Assembly: GCA_009691195.1 (NCBI GenBank)
Contig: SHVA01000001.1
Location: forward strand, 59,846 to 123,845
From: Solirubrobacterales bacterium
Lineage (GTDB): Bacteria > Actinomycetota > Thermoleophilia > Solirubrobacterales > 70-9
Direction: 5' to 3'
DNA: 64,000 nt
Within the stretch, counting starts at the first letter, position 1, and each line of letters starts with the position of its first letter. This document shows, piece by piece, positions 34,605 to 43,698 of this stretch. The notes below the pieces were generated by a model, which saw only the letters and a program-made list of their open reading frames with translations, searched no databases and was not told the origin of the DNA. The position numbers and the translations under genes were made by a program.

Positions 34605-34649
34605 CTTCCCCTCCGTTGTCAGTGGCTCCCAGGCTCTTGAGGCTGCATC

Positions 34650-35441
34650 ATGCCGCAGGCTATGCGTTCGACCCCCGAACCCCCCCGAGACCCCGACGGC
34701 GTGGAGTACGTCGGCCACGCTACCACCCTGATCCGCGTCGGCGGCGTCTCGGTGCTCACCGACCCGTTCCTGGGGCGCGGCATGGGCCCGCTGAGGCGGA
34801 TCGGGCCCGCCCCCGACCCGGCGATACCGGCCGGGGTGGACGTTGCGCTCGTCTCCCACCTTCACCGAGACCACCTCGACCTACATTCCCTGCGGCGGCT
34901 GCGGCCCGAGATTCCGCTCGTCGTGCCGCGCGGGGGCGCCCATCTTCTCTCCAGGGTGGGCCCCGAGCGCGTGTGCGAGATCGACCTGGGGGAGACGATC
35001 TCGGTGGCGGGGGTGGAGGTGACCGCCGTCCAGGCCCTTCACGACGGTCACCGCGACCGCTGGGGGACGGCGGTGACCCCGCTCGGCTATGTGGTCGAGG
35101 CCGGCGGCCGGCGGGTTTACTTCGCCGGCGACACCGATCTCTTTCCCGAGATGTCCGAGCTCGAGGGGATCGACCTGGCGCTCGTCCCGATCTGGGGCTG
35201 GGGGCCGTCCCTGGGCAAGGGGCTGCACCTCGACCCCTCGGGGGCTGCCGACGCCGTGCGGCGGATCCAGCCCAGGATCGCGGTTCCGATCCATTGGGGG
35301 ACCATATATCCGCTCGGGCTGCGCAGGCTGCGTCCCGAGCCGCTCTCCGATCCTCCGCTCGAGTTCGTACGGGTCGCCGCCGAGCTCGCGCCGGAGGTCA
35401 CGGTGCATGTTTTGCAGCCAGGCGAGAGTATGGAGCTGTGA
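34650..35441 (+). CDS. MBL-fold metal-dependent hydrolase
   Basis: A 263-residue metallo-beta-lactamase fold protein of the UlaG/RomA-like branch. The metal motif is SHLHRDHLD; later ligands are the FAGDTDLFPEM Asp and the VPIHWGT His. It lacks a signal peptide and is likely cytoplasmic. Substrate unknown; relatives include L-ascorbate lactonases and N-acyl-phosphatidylethanolamine phospholipases. Its TGA overlaps the next GTG. Divergent from gadB. Confidence 0.85.
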   Translation: MPQAMRSTPEPPRDPDGVEYVGHATTLIRVGGVSVLTDPFLGRGMGPLRRIGPAPDPAIPAGVDVALVSHLHRDHLDLHSLRRLRPEIPLVVPRGGAHLLSRVGPERVCEIDLGETISVAGVEVTAVQALHDGHRDRWGTAVTPLGYVVEAGGRRVYFAGDTDLFPEMSELEGIDLALVPIWGWGPSLGKGLHLDPSGAADAVRRIQPRIAVPIHWGTIYPLGLRRLRPEPLSDPPLEFVRVAAELAPEVTVHVLQPGESMEL

Positions 35442-37507
35442 AGGCGGCGCGCGGAGTGGGGCGGACGGTGAGGGACCTCCTCAGGGGGCTGCTGCTGTGG
35501 GCCCTCGTCTCGGCCGTCTTCTGGGCCGCCGTCGCGGTGATCCCGGGGATCGATCTGCCCAGCTTCCGCGCGGCGATGCTCACCACCGCGCTGATCGCCG
35601 CCATCAACGCGCTGCTCTGGCCGCTGATCATCAGGATCGTCCTGCCGCTGACGGTGCTCACCTTCGGCCTCGGCTCGCTGATCCTCAACGCCGGCGTCGT
35701 GGCGCTGGCGATCAGGCTGGTGGACGGCGAGTTTCCCCCGTTTCTCGGGGCGCTCGCATCGGCGTTCGTCATCTCCGTCGCCCTGATGGTGCTGATCCCG
35801 GCGCTCAGCTTCGACGACGATGCGCGCCAGCTCCGCGTCGTGCGCCGCCGGGCGCGAGCCGTCACCGACGAGAACCGGACCGACGTTCCCGGCGTGATCA
35901 TGTTCGAGATTGACGGCCTCGCCGAGCCCATTCTGCGACGGGCGCTGGAGGCGGGCCACGTGCCGACGATGGCGCGCTGGCTCGAGGATGGGAGCCACCG
36001 CGTGGTCCCCTGGGAGTGCGACCTCTCCTCCCAGACCGGCGCCAGCCAGGCCGGGCTGCTGCTCGGCAGCAACCACGACATGCCTGCCTTCCGCTGGTAC
36101 GAGAAGGACACGAAGCGGACGATGGTCTCCAACCACGGCAAGGACGCGACGGAGATGGAGAACCGCCACTCCGACGGTGGCGGCCTGCTCGCCGAGCGAG
36201 GGGCCAGTCGCGGCAACATGTTCTCTGGAGACGCTCCCCGCTGCTCGGCGACGATGAGCGTGATCAAGGACCGCGAGCGCTCGGGCACCAGCGAGTACTT
36301 CGCCTACTTCGCAGACCCCTACGGCCTCACCCGCACGATCACCCTCTACCTCTGGGACGTGATCCAGGAGCGGCGCGCCGCTCGCCATCAGCGCCGCAAC
36401 GGCGAGCAGCATATCGACCGCGGAGGCCTCTATCCCTGGATGCGCGGCGCGATCACCGTGGTCATGCGCGACCTCAACGTCGCCAGCCTGATGGGCGACA
36501 TCGTCGAGGGGGTCCCGGTCGTCTACTCGACCTTCGTCGGCTACGACGAGGTGGCCCACCACTCGGGGATCGAGGAGCCCGACGCGTTCGCCGTGCTGAA
36601 GCAGCACGACGCCCAGCTCGCCCGGCTCGAGCGGGCGATAGAGCAGGCTCCGCGGCCCTACCACCTGGTCGTCCTCTCCGATCACGGCCAGACCCAGGGC
36701 CGCCCCTTCCGCCAGCGCTACGAGACGACCCTGGAGGAGCTCGTCGAGGGCGCGCTGGCGGGGGGCGATGTCTTCGCGCCGGCCCCCAGCGACGAGGGCC
36801 TGAGCACGGTCGGCAGTGCGATCACCGACGCTCGCGACGAGGGCAGCACCGGCTCGCGCCTGCTCGCGCGGGCGACCCGCGACAGTATCGTCGAGAGGGA
36901 GGTGGCGATCGGCCCCAACAAGGAGGCGATGCGCGAGGAGAACTCCACCGACGCCGGCGAGCACACCGCGGTCGTGCTGGCATCGGGTGGCCTCGGGCTG
37001 GTCTCACTGACCGAGGTGGACCACCGCATGAGCCTCGAGGAGATCGAGGCGCTGCACCCGGAGCTGCTGGGCACCTTGACCGAGCACCCCGGGATCGGCT
37101 TCGTCATGGTCCGCACCGAGGCTGACGGAGCCGTGGTGCTCGGGGCGGGCGGGGGTCGCCGGCGGCTATCCGACGATGACGTCACCGGCGAGGACCCGCT
37201 GCGCCACTTCGACGCCACCGCCGCCGATCACCTGCGGCGCACCGACGGCTTTCCGCACTGCCCCGACCTGCTCGTCAACTGCATGTACGACCCCGAGGCC
37301 AACGAGGTCGCCCCCTTCGAGGAGTTCATGGGGTCCCACGGCGGCCTCGGCGGCTGGCAGACCCACCCCTTCTCGATGGTGCCCAGCCCCTGGAGCGAGC
37401 CCACCGCGCCGATCGTCGGGGTCGAGGCGATGCATCGCGCGCTGCGGGGATGGCTCGAGGAGACGGGTCAAACGCTGAAGCCGCACGCAGCGGCCGACGC
37501 AAGCTGA
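35438..37507 (+). CDS. phage-holin-like membrane domain fused to a phosphodiesterase/alkaline-phosphatase-fold domain
   Basis: A 689-residue fusion. Residues about 10-135 form a four-helix membrane module like the actinobacterial phage-holin family IV (LLWALVSAVFWAAVAVIPGI, INALLWPLIIRIVLPLT). The large C-terminal part starts VPGVIMFEIDGLAEPILRRAL and resembles nucleotide pyrophosphatase/phosphodiesterase or alkaline phosphatase folds. Metal-site candidates are the EIDG Asp, the SSQTGAS nucleophile region, STFVGYDEVAHHSG and VLSDHGQTQG. The domain probably faces the outside or is tethered to the membrane. Substrate unknown. Coupled to the MBL gene upstream. Confidence 0.75.
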   Translation: MKAARGVGRTVRDLLRGLLLWALVSAVFWAAVAVIPGIDLPSFRAAMLTTALIAAINALLWPLIIRIVLPLTVLTFGLGSLILNAGVVALAIRLVDGEFPPFLGALASAFVISVALMVLIPALSFDDDARQLRVVRRRARAVTDENRTDVPGVIMFEIDGLAEPILRRALEAGHVPTMARWLEDGSHRVVPWECDLSSQTGASQAGLLLGSNHDMPAFRWYEKDTKRTMVSNHGKDATEMENRHSDGGGLLAERGASRGNMFSGDAPRCSATMSVIKDRERSGTSEYFAYFADPYGLTRTITLYLWDVIQERRAARHQRRNGEQHIDRGGLYPWMRGAITVVMRDLNVASLMGDIVEGVPVVYSTFVGYDEVAHHSGIEEPDAFAVLKQHDAQLARLERAIEQAPRPYHLVVLSDHGQTQGRPFRQRYETTLEELVEGALAGGDVFAPAPSDEGLSTVGSAITDARDEGSTGSRLLARATRDSIVEREVAIGPNKEAMREENSTDAGEHTAVVLASGGLGLVSLTEVDHRMSLEEIEALHPELLGTLTEHPGIGFVMVRTEADGAVVLGAGGGRRRLSDDDVTGEDPLRHFDATAADHLRRTDGFPHCPDLLVNCMYDPEANEVAPFEEFMGSHGGLGGWQTHPFSMVPSPWSEPTAPIVGVEAMHRALRGWLEETGQTLKPHAAADAS

Positions 37508-37526
37508 GCTCGCGGCCCCGTCGCAG

Positions 37527-37779
37527 CTAGGCCGCGCCGGGATTGGACACTGCGAGGGCGTCCGTGGGAAGGCGCCGCGTGAACCAGAGCGAGAGCAGCG
37601 ACGCGGCCGCGACCGCCCCCAGCGCCAGGCGCAGCGCCTGCAGCTGCGCGTCGCCGTAGTCCGTCGCGACGGCGTCCGCCTGTTCCTGTCTGCGAGATCG
37701 CGACGTTCATGACGCTCGTGTCGAGCACCATCACGAACTGGGCAGAGGCCAGCATGAAGAGGGGGAGGCACCTGCGCAC
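37527..37779 (-). pseudogene. remnant of a DHA2-type MFS exporter with its middle deleted
   Basis: Two ends of a drug exporter lie side by side in different frames. The N-terminal frame reads RRCLPLFMLASAQFVMVLDTSVMNVAISQ, the classic first helix of DHA2-family proteins. After the shift, the next frame reads QLQALRLALGAVAAASLLSL then WFTRRLPTDALAVSNPGAA and TAG, the last helix and tail. About 400 central residues are missing. The region occupies most of the gap between the phosphodiesterase fusion and the epimerase gene, which otherwise holds no gene. Confidence 0.75.
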
Positions 37780-37822
37780 GGTCGCCTGCGAGCCTACCCG
37801 CGATCCACCAAACTCCGTGGCG

Positions 37823-38764
37823 ATGGCCGGACGAAACCAGGCGACGGCGCAGCCCTCACGCGAGCGGCTGACGCTGGTGCGTGGCGAGCTGGAGGCGAGC
37901 TTCGTCCCGGGTGCCGGCATGATCGGCTGCTCGCTGCGCCACCGCGGCGAGGAGGTTCTCGGCCAGCGCGCCGGGCTCGACTCCTACATCGAGCGGGGCA
38001 AGACGATGGGCATCCCGCTGCTGTACCCGTGGGCCAACCGCCTCGGTGAGAGCCACTTCACGGTCGCGGGGCGCACCGTGGACCTTCGCTCATACGAGGG
38101 GCTGATCTCGACCGACTCCAGCGGGCTGCCGATGCACGGGTTGCTGGCGGCCTCCACCGGATGGGTGGTGCGCCGGCACCGCGAGAGCGGTGACGGCAAC
38201 GTATTGGAGGCCGGTTTCGACTTCGGCGCCCACGAGCGGTTGCTCGCTGCCTTCCCTTTCCGGCATCAGCTCTTATTCGAGGCCCGGCTCTCCGAAAGCG
38301 CGCTGGCGCTCACCACCACCGTGATCGCCTCAGGTGGCGTCGAGGTCCCGGTCTCGTTCGGCTTCCACCCCTACCTCCGCCTGCCAGGCGTCCCGCGCGA
38401 GGATTGGGTCCTCGAGGCCCCGGTGAACGAGCGGCTGCTGCTCGACGAGCGCATGCTTCCCACGGGCGGGCACGAGCGGGCGAGGATCGAGCCGGGGCCG
38501 CTCGGCTCGCGGGGGTTCGACGACGCCTTCGACGCCCCCGCCGCTCCGTTCACGCTGACCGGCGGCGCCCGGCGGCTCGAGCTGGCGATGGATGACGGCT
38601 ACCGCTTCTCGCAGATCTACGCCCCGCCGGATGACGACCTCGTCGCCTTCGAGCCGATGACGGCGCCCACGAACGCTCTCGTCACCGGCGGCCCCGAGCT
38701 GCCGATCGTCGAACCGGGGGGAAGCTACGAGGCCTCCATCTCGATCACGGTGCTCGAGACGTAG
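37823..38764 (+). CDS. aldose 1-epimerase family protein
   Basis: A 313-residue mutarotase-fold protein. Recognised segments are GAGMIGCSLRHRGEEVL, GIPLLYPWANRLGE, the catalytic His in LPMHGLL and SFGFHPYLRLPG, and the FEPMTAPTNAL motif with the catalytic Glu. The ATG at 37823 is chosen because the upstream frame overlaps the pseudogene. It equilibrates sugar anomers. It precedes a PfkB kinase by 2 bases, suggesting a shared sugar pathway. Confidence 0.88.
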   Translation: MAGRNQATAQPSRERLTLVRGELEASFVPGAGMIGCSLRHRGEEVLGQRAGLDSYIERGKTMGIPLLYPWANRLGESHFTVAGRTVDLRSYEGLISTDSSGLPMHGLLAASTGWVVRRHRESGDGNVLEAGFDFGAHERLLAAFPFRHQLLFEARLSESALALTTTVIASGGVEVPVSFGFHPYLRLPGVPREDWVLEAPVNERLLLDERMLPTGGHERARIEPGPLGSRGFDDAFDAPAAPFTLTGGARRLELAMDDGYRFSQIYAPPDDDLVAFEPMTAPTNALVTGGPELPIVEPGGSYEASISITVLET

Positions 38765-38766
38765 CC

Positions 38767-39612
38767 ATGCGGGTCGCCGTGGTCGGACACGTCGAGTGGA
38801 TCGAGTTCGCCCGGGTCGCGCACGTGCCGGCCCCCGGGGAGATCGTCCACGCCCTGGAGAGCTGGGAGGAGCCCGCAGGGGGCGGCGCTGTCGCCGCGGT
38901 CCAGCTCGCGCGGCTGGCCGGCGAGTGCCTCTTCCTCACCGCCCTGGGCGACGACGAGCTCGGGCACCGCTCCAAAGGGGAGCTGGAGAAGCTCGGCGTC
39001 CGGGTGGAGGCCGCCTGGCGCCCCGAGCCCCAGCGCCGGGCCTTCGTACACGTTGATGGGGCAGCCGAGCGCACGATCACCGTGATCGGGGACCGGTTGG
39101 GGCCGCGAGGCGACGACCCGCTGCCCTGGGATCAGCTCGACGGTGTGGACGCCGTCTATTTCACGGCCGGTGACGCAGCCGCGGTTTCGGCGGCGCGCCG
39201 CGCGCGGACGATGGTGGCGACGTCTCGTGCCATGGACGCGCTCGCCGCCGCGGGCGCTCCGATCGACGCCCTGGTCTCGAGCGCGCGGGACGCTGGAGAG
39301 CGCTACCGGCCCGGCGAGATCCAGCCGCCGCCGTCGCTCGTGTTCCGAACCGAGGGCGCGCGTGGTGGCTCCTTTGAGCACGCAGATGGCCGCGGCGGGC
39401 GCTGGGAGGGCGCGAGGCTGCCCGGCCCGGCCGTGGACGCATACGGCGCCGGCGACTGCTTCGCCGCCTGCCTCACATACGGGCTCGGCGCGGGGCAGCC
39501 CCCCGAGGGGGCTGCCGGGCAGGCCGCGCGCTGCGGGGCGGCCTGCGTCACCGGACGTGGCCCCTACGAGGGCCAGCTCCGGAGTTGGCCGCCGGGAGAG
39601 GGCGCTAGCTGA
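38767..39612 (+). CDS. PfkB-family carbohydrate kinase
   Basis: A 281-residue ribokinase-fold kinase. The N-terminal GGGAVAAVQLARLAGE segment and the C-terminal signature DAYGAGDCFAACLTYGLG with the catalytic Asp are present. Substrate cannot be named; ribose, fructose or a nucleoside are all possible. It follows the aldose epimerase gene by 2 bases. Confidence 0.88.
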   Translation: MRVAVVGHVEWIEFARVAHVPAPGEIVHALESWEEPAGGGAVAAVQLARLAGECLFLTALGDDELGHRSKGELEKLGVRVEAAWRPEPQRRAFVHVDGAAERTITVIGDRLGPRGDDPLPWDQLDGVDAVYFTAGDAAAVSAARRARTMVATSRAMDALAAAGAPIDALVSSARDAGERYRPGEIQPPPSLVFRTEGARGGSFEHADGRGGRWEGARLPGPAVDAYGAGDCFAACLTYGLGAGQPPEGAAGQAARCGAACVTGRGPYEGQLRSWPPGEGAS

Positions 39613-40270
39613 ACACGTTGACCGCGCGAGCGATGACGAGGCCGAGGATCGCGAGCGAGACCATCGCCTGGGTCGCCATCGCGATCTTCACCCGCGGTGC
39701 GTATGGCATCGCGTCGGTCGGGCTGAACGCGGTGGCGTTGGTGAAGCCCAGGTAGAGGTAATCGATGAACTGCGGCCGCCAGTGCGGCGGCGCCAGCTCG
39801 GGATTCATCTGCTGCGGGAAGACGATGTCCGGATGCACGGGCATCCGGTGCGCGCGCGCCGCCGCGCCGCCGCCGTCCAGCTGCCAGTAGAGAAGCGAGA
39901 AGACGATGTTGTTGACGAGCCAGACGATCCCTCCGGCGGCGAGCAGCTCGCCGGCGCTGTCCGTCGCGGAGCCGCCGTCGATCAGCTCGGCGACGAGGAA
40001 GCCGGCAGAGGCCAGCGCGCCCACCATCATCACCGCCACAAGTCCCACCGAGACCCTGTGCAGCGCCCGCGAGCGGCGGTCGATCGCCCCGGGGTCGCCG
40101 ATCACGAGCGCCACGAGCAGGAGTCCCTCGAGCGCGGGGAAGATCCACCCGACGTGGATCGGATCCATCCCGGAGGGGATCAGGACCGTGAGCACGATCA
40201 CGGCAAGCACCGCCGTTGCCATCGGCCACCGAGGCTCGCCGACGATCCCTGAATCCGCCGGAGCAGGCAT
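39605..40270 (-). CDS. membrane protein with channel-like C-terminus
   Basis: A 221-residue membrane protein with about five to six hydrophobic segments. The last part (FIDYLYLGFTNATAFSPTDAMPY ... IAMATQAMVSLAILGLVIARAV) resembles a pore-loop/inner-helix unit of a two-helix channel with a non-canonical filter (NATAFSPTD in place of TVGYGD). I do not assign an ion. It ends inside the PfkB gene by 8 bases. Divergent from the frameshifted small gene at 40319. Confidence 0.65.
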   Translation of the reverse strand: MPAPADSGIVGEPRWPMATAVLAVIVLTVLIPSGMDPIHVGWIFPALEGLLLVALVIGDPGAIDRRSRALHRVSVGLVAVMMVGALASAGFLVAELIDGGSATDSAGELLAAGGIVWLVNNIVFSLLYWQLDGGGAAARAHRMPVHPDIVFPQQMNPELAPPHWRPQFIDYLYLGFTNATAFSPTDAMPYAPRVKIAMATQAMVSLAILGLVIARAVNVFS

Positions 40271-40318
40271 CCAGTTTTAGGCTAGCCCCCACGACAACCA
40301 CTGCGAAAGGACATCGAC

Positions 40319-40524
40319 ATGGTGCTCGCCGTATCCACCGTCCTCGGGTTCTCCCTGGGCTCCTCTACTTCGTCCTGCTGGTCGTCCTCGGCGTCACTTC
40401 GCTCAGGAAGGGCCACTGGGTCATGTTCATCATCGGAATCTTCATCCCGCTGTTCTGGATCATCGGCGCCGTGATGCCGCCGACCGCAGCGGCGGTGGCG
40501 AAGGCCGGGGGTCGCGTCGAGTAG
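40319..40524 (+). pseudogene. small membrane protein gene with a one-base frameshift
   Basis: The ATG at 40319 (preceded by AAAGGA) opens MVLAVSTVLGFSLG, then the frame is lost. The +1 frame continues LLYFVLLVVLGVTSLRKGHW and FIIGIFIPLFWIIGAVMPP to a TAG at 40524. Adding one C after GGC at about 40360 restores a single 68-residue two-helix protein. No good start codon exists in the second frame outside the neighbouring gene. It could be a real mutation or a base missed in sequencing. Confidence 0.6.
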
Positions 40525-40528
40525 CTCT

Positions 40529-40993
40529 CTAGGCGTCTGATCGCCGGTCGAGGCTGGCCAACTCGGCCTCGAGCGAGTCGAGCTTGGCCGACAGGCCTTC
40601 GAGCTTCTGCATGACCGGGTCCTCGCCGGACTCCTGTCGCTCCTGCTCGAGCGCGACCAGGAAGAAGCTGGTGATGGCTCCCGACACGACCGCGAGGAAG
40701 GAGAGCCCTCCGAGCATCAGGAAGGACGCCACGACCTTCCCATCTGTCTGGCCGGGGACAACGTCGCCGTAGCCGACCGTGGTGACCGTCTGGACCGCCC
40801 ACCACATGCCGAGCCATACGTTGCCGAAGGTGTCGGGGTCGACCAGGTACTCGACTACCCCGAAGATCAGGACGGCGACCACCCACGAAACCAGGATCAC
40901 CCCGGCCGCGAGGCGTGGGCGCAGGCCCACCTTGGCGATCCGGCGCTGGAGCAGCTGCGTCCCGCGGCGCGGAGGAGACTTGGATGCGGCCAT
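40529..40993 (-). CDS. two-transmembrane potassium channel
   Basis: A 154-residue pore protein with helix 1 (LAAGVILVSWVVAVLIFGVVEYL), the pore loop and selectivity filter TVTTVGYGDVVPG, helix 2 (VASFLMLGGLSFLAVVSGAITSFFLV) and a C-terminal coiled coil (LEGLSAKLDSLEAELASL) that would aid tetramer formation. No RCK regulatory domain is fused. Next to another channel-like membrane gene. Confidence 0.9.
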   Translation of the reverse strand: MAASKSPPRRGTQLLQRRIAKVGLRPRLAAGVILVSWVVAVLIFGVVEYLVDPDTFGNVWLGMWWAVQTVTTVGYGDVVPGQTDGKVVASFLMLGGLSFLAVVSGAITSFFLVALEQERQESGEDPVMQKLEGLSAKLDSLEAELASLDRRSDA

Positions 40994-41108
40994 TCGGTGG
41001 TCTTCGGCGCCCCGGTCCCCGCACCTTCACCACGCCTGCGCGGGGCCGCGGGGTAGCTCATCTGAAGGGGGCGAAGCGCGGAGCCCGCGCTTGCGTCAGG
41101 ATGGCGCG

Positions 41109-42677
41109 GTGAGCGGGGGCTCTCCCAAGCGCGCGGGACTGGTGCTGGCGACGCTGATCATCGTCGCCGCGGTCGCGAACCTGAACCTCGCGGTCGCGAA
41201 CGTGGCGCTGCCGTCGATCGGCGACGCCTTCGACGCCGGGCAGACCTCCCTCAACCTGGTCGCGGTCGGCTATTCGCTCGGGCTCGCCACCTCCGTCCTC
41301 TACCTCGGCGCGCTGGGCGACCGCTACGGGCGCAAGATGATGCTCGTCGCGGGCATGGCGCTGTCGATCCCGGCCTGCATCCTGGCCGCGCTCGCGCCCA
41401 CGATCGGGATTCTGTTCGCAGCCCGCCTGATCGGCGGGATCTCGGCCGGCATGGCCTATCCGACGACCCTCACCCTGATCACCGCGCTCTGGTCGGGCCC
41501 GGCGCGGACAAAGTCGATCGCGCTCTGGTCAGCGCTAGGAGGCGCCATCGCGGCGCTCGGGCCGCTGCTCGCCGGTGCGCTGTTGACGAAGTACGACTGG
41601 GGGTCGGTCTTCGTCGTCACCGTGCCGCTTGCGGTGGTCGCTCTCGTGATGGCGCTCCGGTACGTCCCCGCCCATGTCAACGAGACCAGCGACCGCGTCG
41701 ACAACCTCGGCGGGATCCTGTCGGTGCTGCTGATCGCGGCCGTCGTGTTGGCGATCAACTTCGCGCCGGTTCCGGGTGAGGGGACGCTCGTGCTCGGTCT
41801 GGTGGCATTGGCCGTCGCCGCCGGCCTGGCGTTCGTGGTCCGGCAGCGCCGGGTCGCATCGCCGCTCTATGACCTCGACGTCGCCGGGCGCCGGATCTTC
41901 TGGGTCGCCGCGTGCGCCGGAATCATCGTCTTCGGGACCCTGATGGCCACCATATTCATCGGCCAGCAGTTCCTCCAGAACGTGCTCGGCTACTCCACGC
42001 TTGACGCCGGCCTCTCGATCCTCCCGGCCGCCTTCTGCATGGTCCTCGTGGCGCCGCGCTCGGCGAAGCTGATCGAGCTCAAGGGCTCGCGGTTCACCCT
42101 GCTGATCGGCTGCCTCTTCTGCCTGCTGGGCTTCCTGGTGATGCTGTTCCTGTGGAAGGAGGACATCGCCTACTGGAAGGTGGGCCTCGGCTACGCGATG
42201 GTGGGGATCGGCGTCGGATTCGCCGGCACCCCCGCATTGCATTCGCTGACCGGATCGGTTCCCGTCAGTCGCGCGGGCATGGCCTCGGGCACCGCCGACC
42301 TCCAGCGCGACCTCGGCGGAGCGATCATGCAGTCGTTGCTCGGCGCCCTCTTGACGGCGGGCTACGCGGCCGCCACCGGCGCGGCGATAGCGGCAGCGCC
42401 GAACGGGAGCAAGATCAACGGCAAGGTCCAGAGCGAGTTGACCAAGTCGTTCTCGAGCGCCGCCGACGCCGCCTCCCAGTACCCGCCGAAGTACTCGAAC
42501 GAGATCATCTCCGCGGCCAAGACCGCGTTCCTCCAGGGGGACGAGTGGGCCTACATCGCGGGTGCGGTGGCGATCGTGCTCGGGGCGGCCCTCGTCTTCT
42601 TCATGTTCCCGAAGAAGGAGCAGGAGGAGGCGCTCGTCAAGAGCTACCAGGTTGAGGACGCCGCGCGGGCCGGCTGA
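41109..42677 (+). CDS. DHA2-type MFS drug exporter
   Basis: A 522-residue 14-helix major facilitator protein. Landmarks are NLAVANVALPSIGDAF, the loop motif LGDRYGRKMMLVAGM, the motif C-like GALGGAIAALGPLLAGAL and the late segment GTADLQRDLGGAIMQS. It likely exports drugs or metabolites by proton antiport. A long polar loop precedes the last helix. The GTG start is chosen to give the first helix; the open frame starts further upstream in the neighbour. A broken paralogue lies at 37527. Confidence 0.88.
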   Translation: MSGGSPKRAGLVLATLIIVAAVANLNLAVANVALPSIGDAFDAGQTSLNLVAVGYSLGLATSVLYLGALGDRYGRKMMLVAGMALSIPACILAALAPTIGILFAARLIGGISAGMAYPTTLTLITALWSGPARTKSIALWSALGGAIAALGPLLAGALLTKYDWGSVFVVTVPLAVVALVMALRYVPAHVNETSDRVDNLGGILSVLLIAAVVLAINFAPVPGEGTLVLGLVALAVAAGLAFVVRQRRVASPLYDLDVAGRRIFWVAACAGIIVFGTLMATIFIGQQFLQNVLGYSTLDAGLSILPAAFCMVLVAPRSAKLIELKGSRFTLLIGCLFCLLGFLVMLFLWKEDIAYWKVGLGYAMVGIGVGFAGTPALHSLTGSVPVSRAGMASGTADLQRDLGGAIMQSLLGALLTAGYAAATGAAIAAAPNGSKINGKVQSELTKSFSSAADAASQYPPKYSNEIISAAKTAFLQGDEWAYIAGAVAIVLGAALVFFMFPKKEQEEALVKSYQVEDAARAG

Positions 42678-42696
42678 CCGGTCCGGCTGGGCCTGC

Positions 42697-43698
42697 CTAT
42701 TCCTCGAGCACGCTCTTCTGGGTCAGCGTGTAGAGCAGGCCGAGGGAGGGGATGACGAGCACAACGGCAACTCCGAACACGATCAGCACCTCAATCAGGG
42801 TGTCGGCCGTCGCGGCCCCCTCCTTGATCGTCTGGGTCTCCGGCAGCAGGTAGGGGAACTGCGCGACCCCCCAGCCCCAGACCACCGCCGCCACGGCTCC
42901 CACCGCGAGCACGCGGGCGCCCCGGAGCGCCTCGCGGCGCAGCAGGATCAGCACACTGACGCCGCAGACGGCCGACAGGATCACCAGCGGCAGCGCGTCA
43001 CTGACGAGCCCGTCGTAGATGTAGCGCGCGTCGGCGTGGAAGACGAAGAGCCCCGCGGCGCCGAGAGCGCCGGCCGCGATGGCGGCGCCCAGGGCGCGGG
43101 TCCGGAAGTAGCGCTCGAGATCCGCATCCCCGGCCCGGCGCGAGTCGCTGACGAGGAAAACGGCCGCGAGGTAGGCGCTGGTCGCCACGAACAGCGCGCC
43201 CGTCAGCAACGAGACCGAGTTGAGCCAGCTCGTGACCGGGTCCCCCTCGGCGTTGCCCAGCGGCACCCGGCCCGACGCGATCGCGCCGACCACGGTGCCC
43301 ATGAAGAACGGCGTCAGCAGGGACGAGAGCCCGAAGAGTGTCTGGGAGACCCTGCGCTCACGGACGCTCGGAGCGAGCCGGTGGAAGGCGAACCCGCCCC
43401 CCCGGAGCACGATCCCGAGCGCTGCGAGGGAGAGCGGGATGAACAGCGTCGAGAAGATCGCCGCGAAGGCGGCGGAGAAGGCAGTCCAGAGCACCACCAG
43501 CACAAAGATCAGCCAGACGTGGTTCGACTCCCAGACCGGCCCGATGGCCCAGTCGATCAGCGTCCGCGCGCGCTTGCCGCGCTCGCTACCCCCCGCGAAA
43601 AGGGACCAGAACCCGGCTCCGAAGTCGGCGCCGCCGAAGACCGCGTACAGCGTGACGCCCACCCAAAGCACTCCGGCGACAGCGTCAGCAGTGCTCAC
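42697..43698 (-). CDS. cydB: cytochrome bd ubiquinol/menaquinol oxidase subunit II
   Basis: A 333-residue eight-helix protein, partner of CydA in the bd oxidase. Segments GVTLYAVFGGADFGAGFW, IGPVWESNHVWLIFVLVV and TPFFMGTVVGAIASG are the standard CydB landmarks. The GTG start overlaps the cydA stop (GTGA). The bd enzyme is an oxygen-scavenging terminal oxidase that complements the aa3 oxidase. Confidence 0.95.
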   Translation of the reverse strand: MSTADAVAGVLWVGVTLYAVFGGADFGAGFWSLFAGGSERGKRARTLIDWAIGPVWESNHVWLIFVLVVLWTAFSAAFAAIFSTLFIPLSLAALGIVLRGGGFAFHRLAPSVRERRVSQTLFGLSSLLTPFFMGTVVGAIASGRVPLGNAEGDPVTSWLNSVSLLTGALFVATSAYLAAVFLVSDSRRAGDADLERYFRTRALGAAIAAGALGAAGLFVFHADARYIYDGLVSDALPLVILSAVCGVSVLILLRREALRGARVLAVGAVAAVVWGWGVAQFPYLLPETQTIKEGAATADTLIEVLIVFGVAVVLVIPSLGLLYTLTQKSVLEE

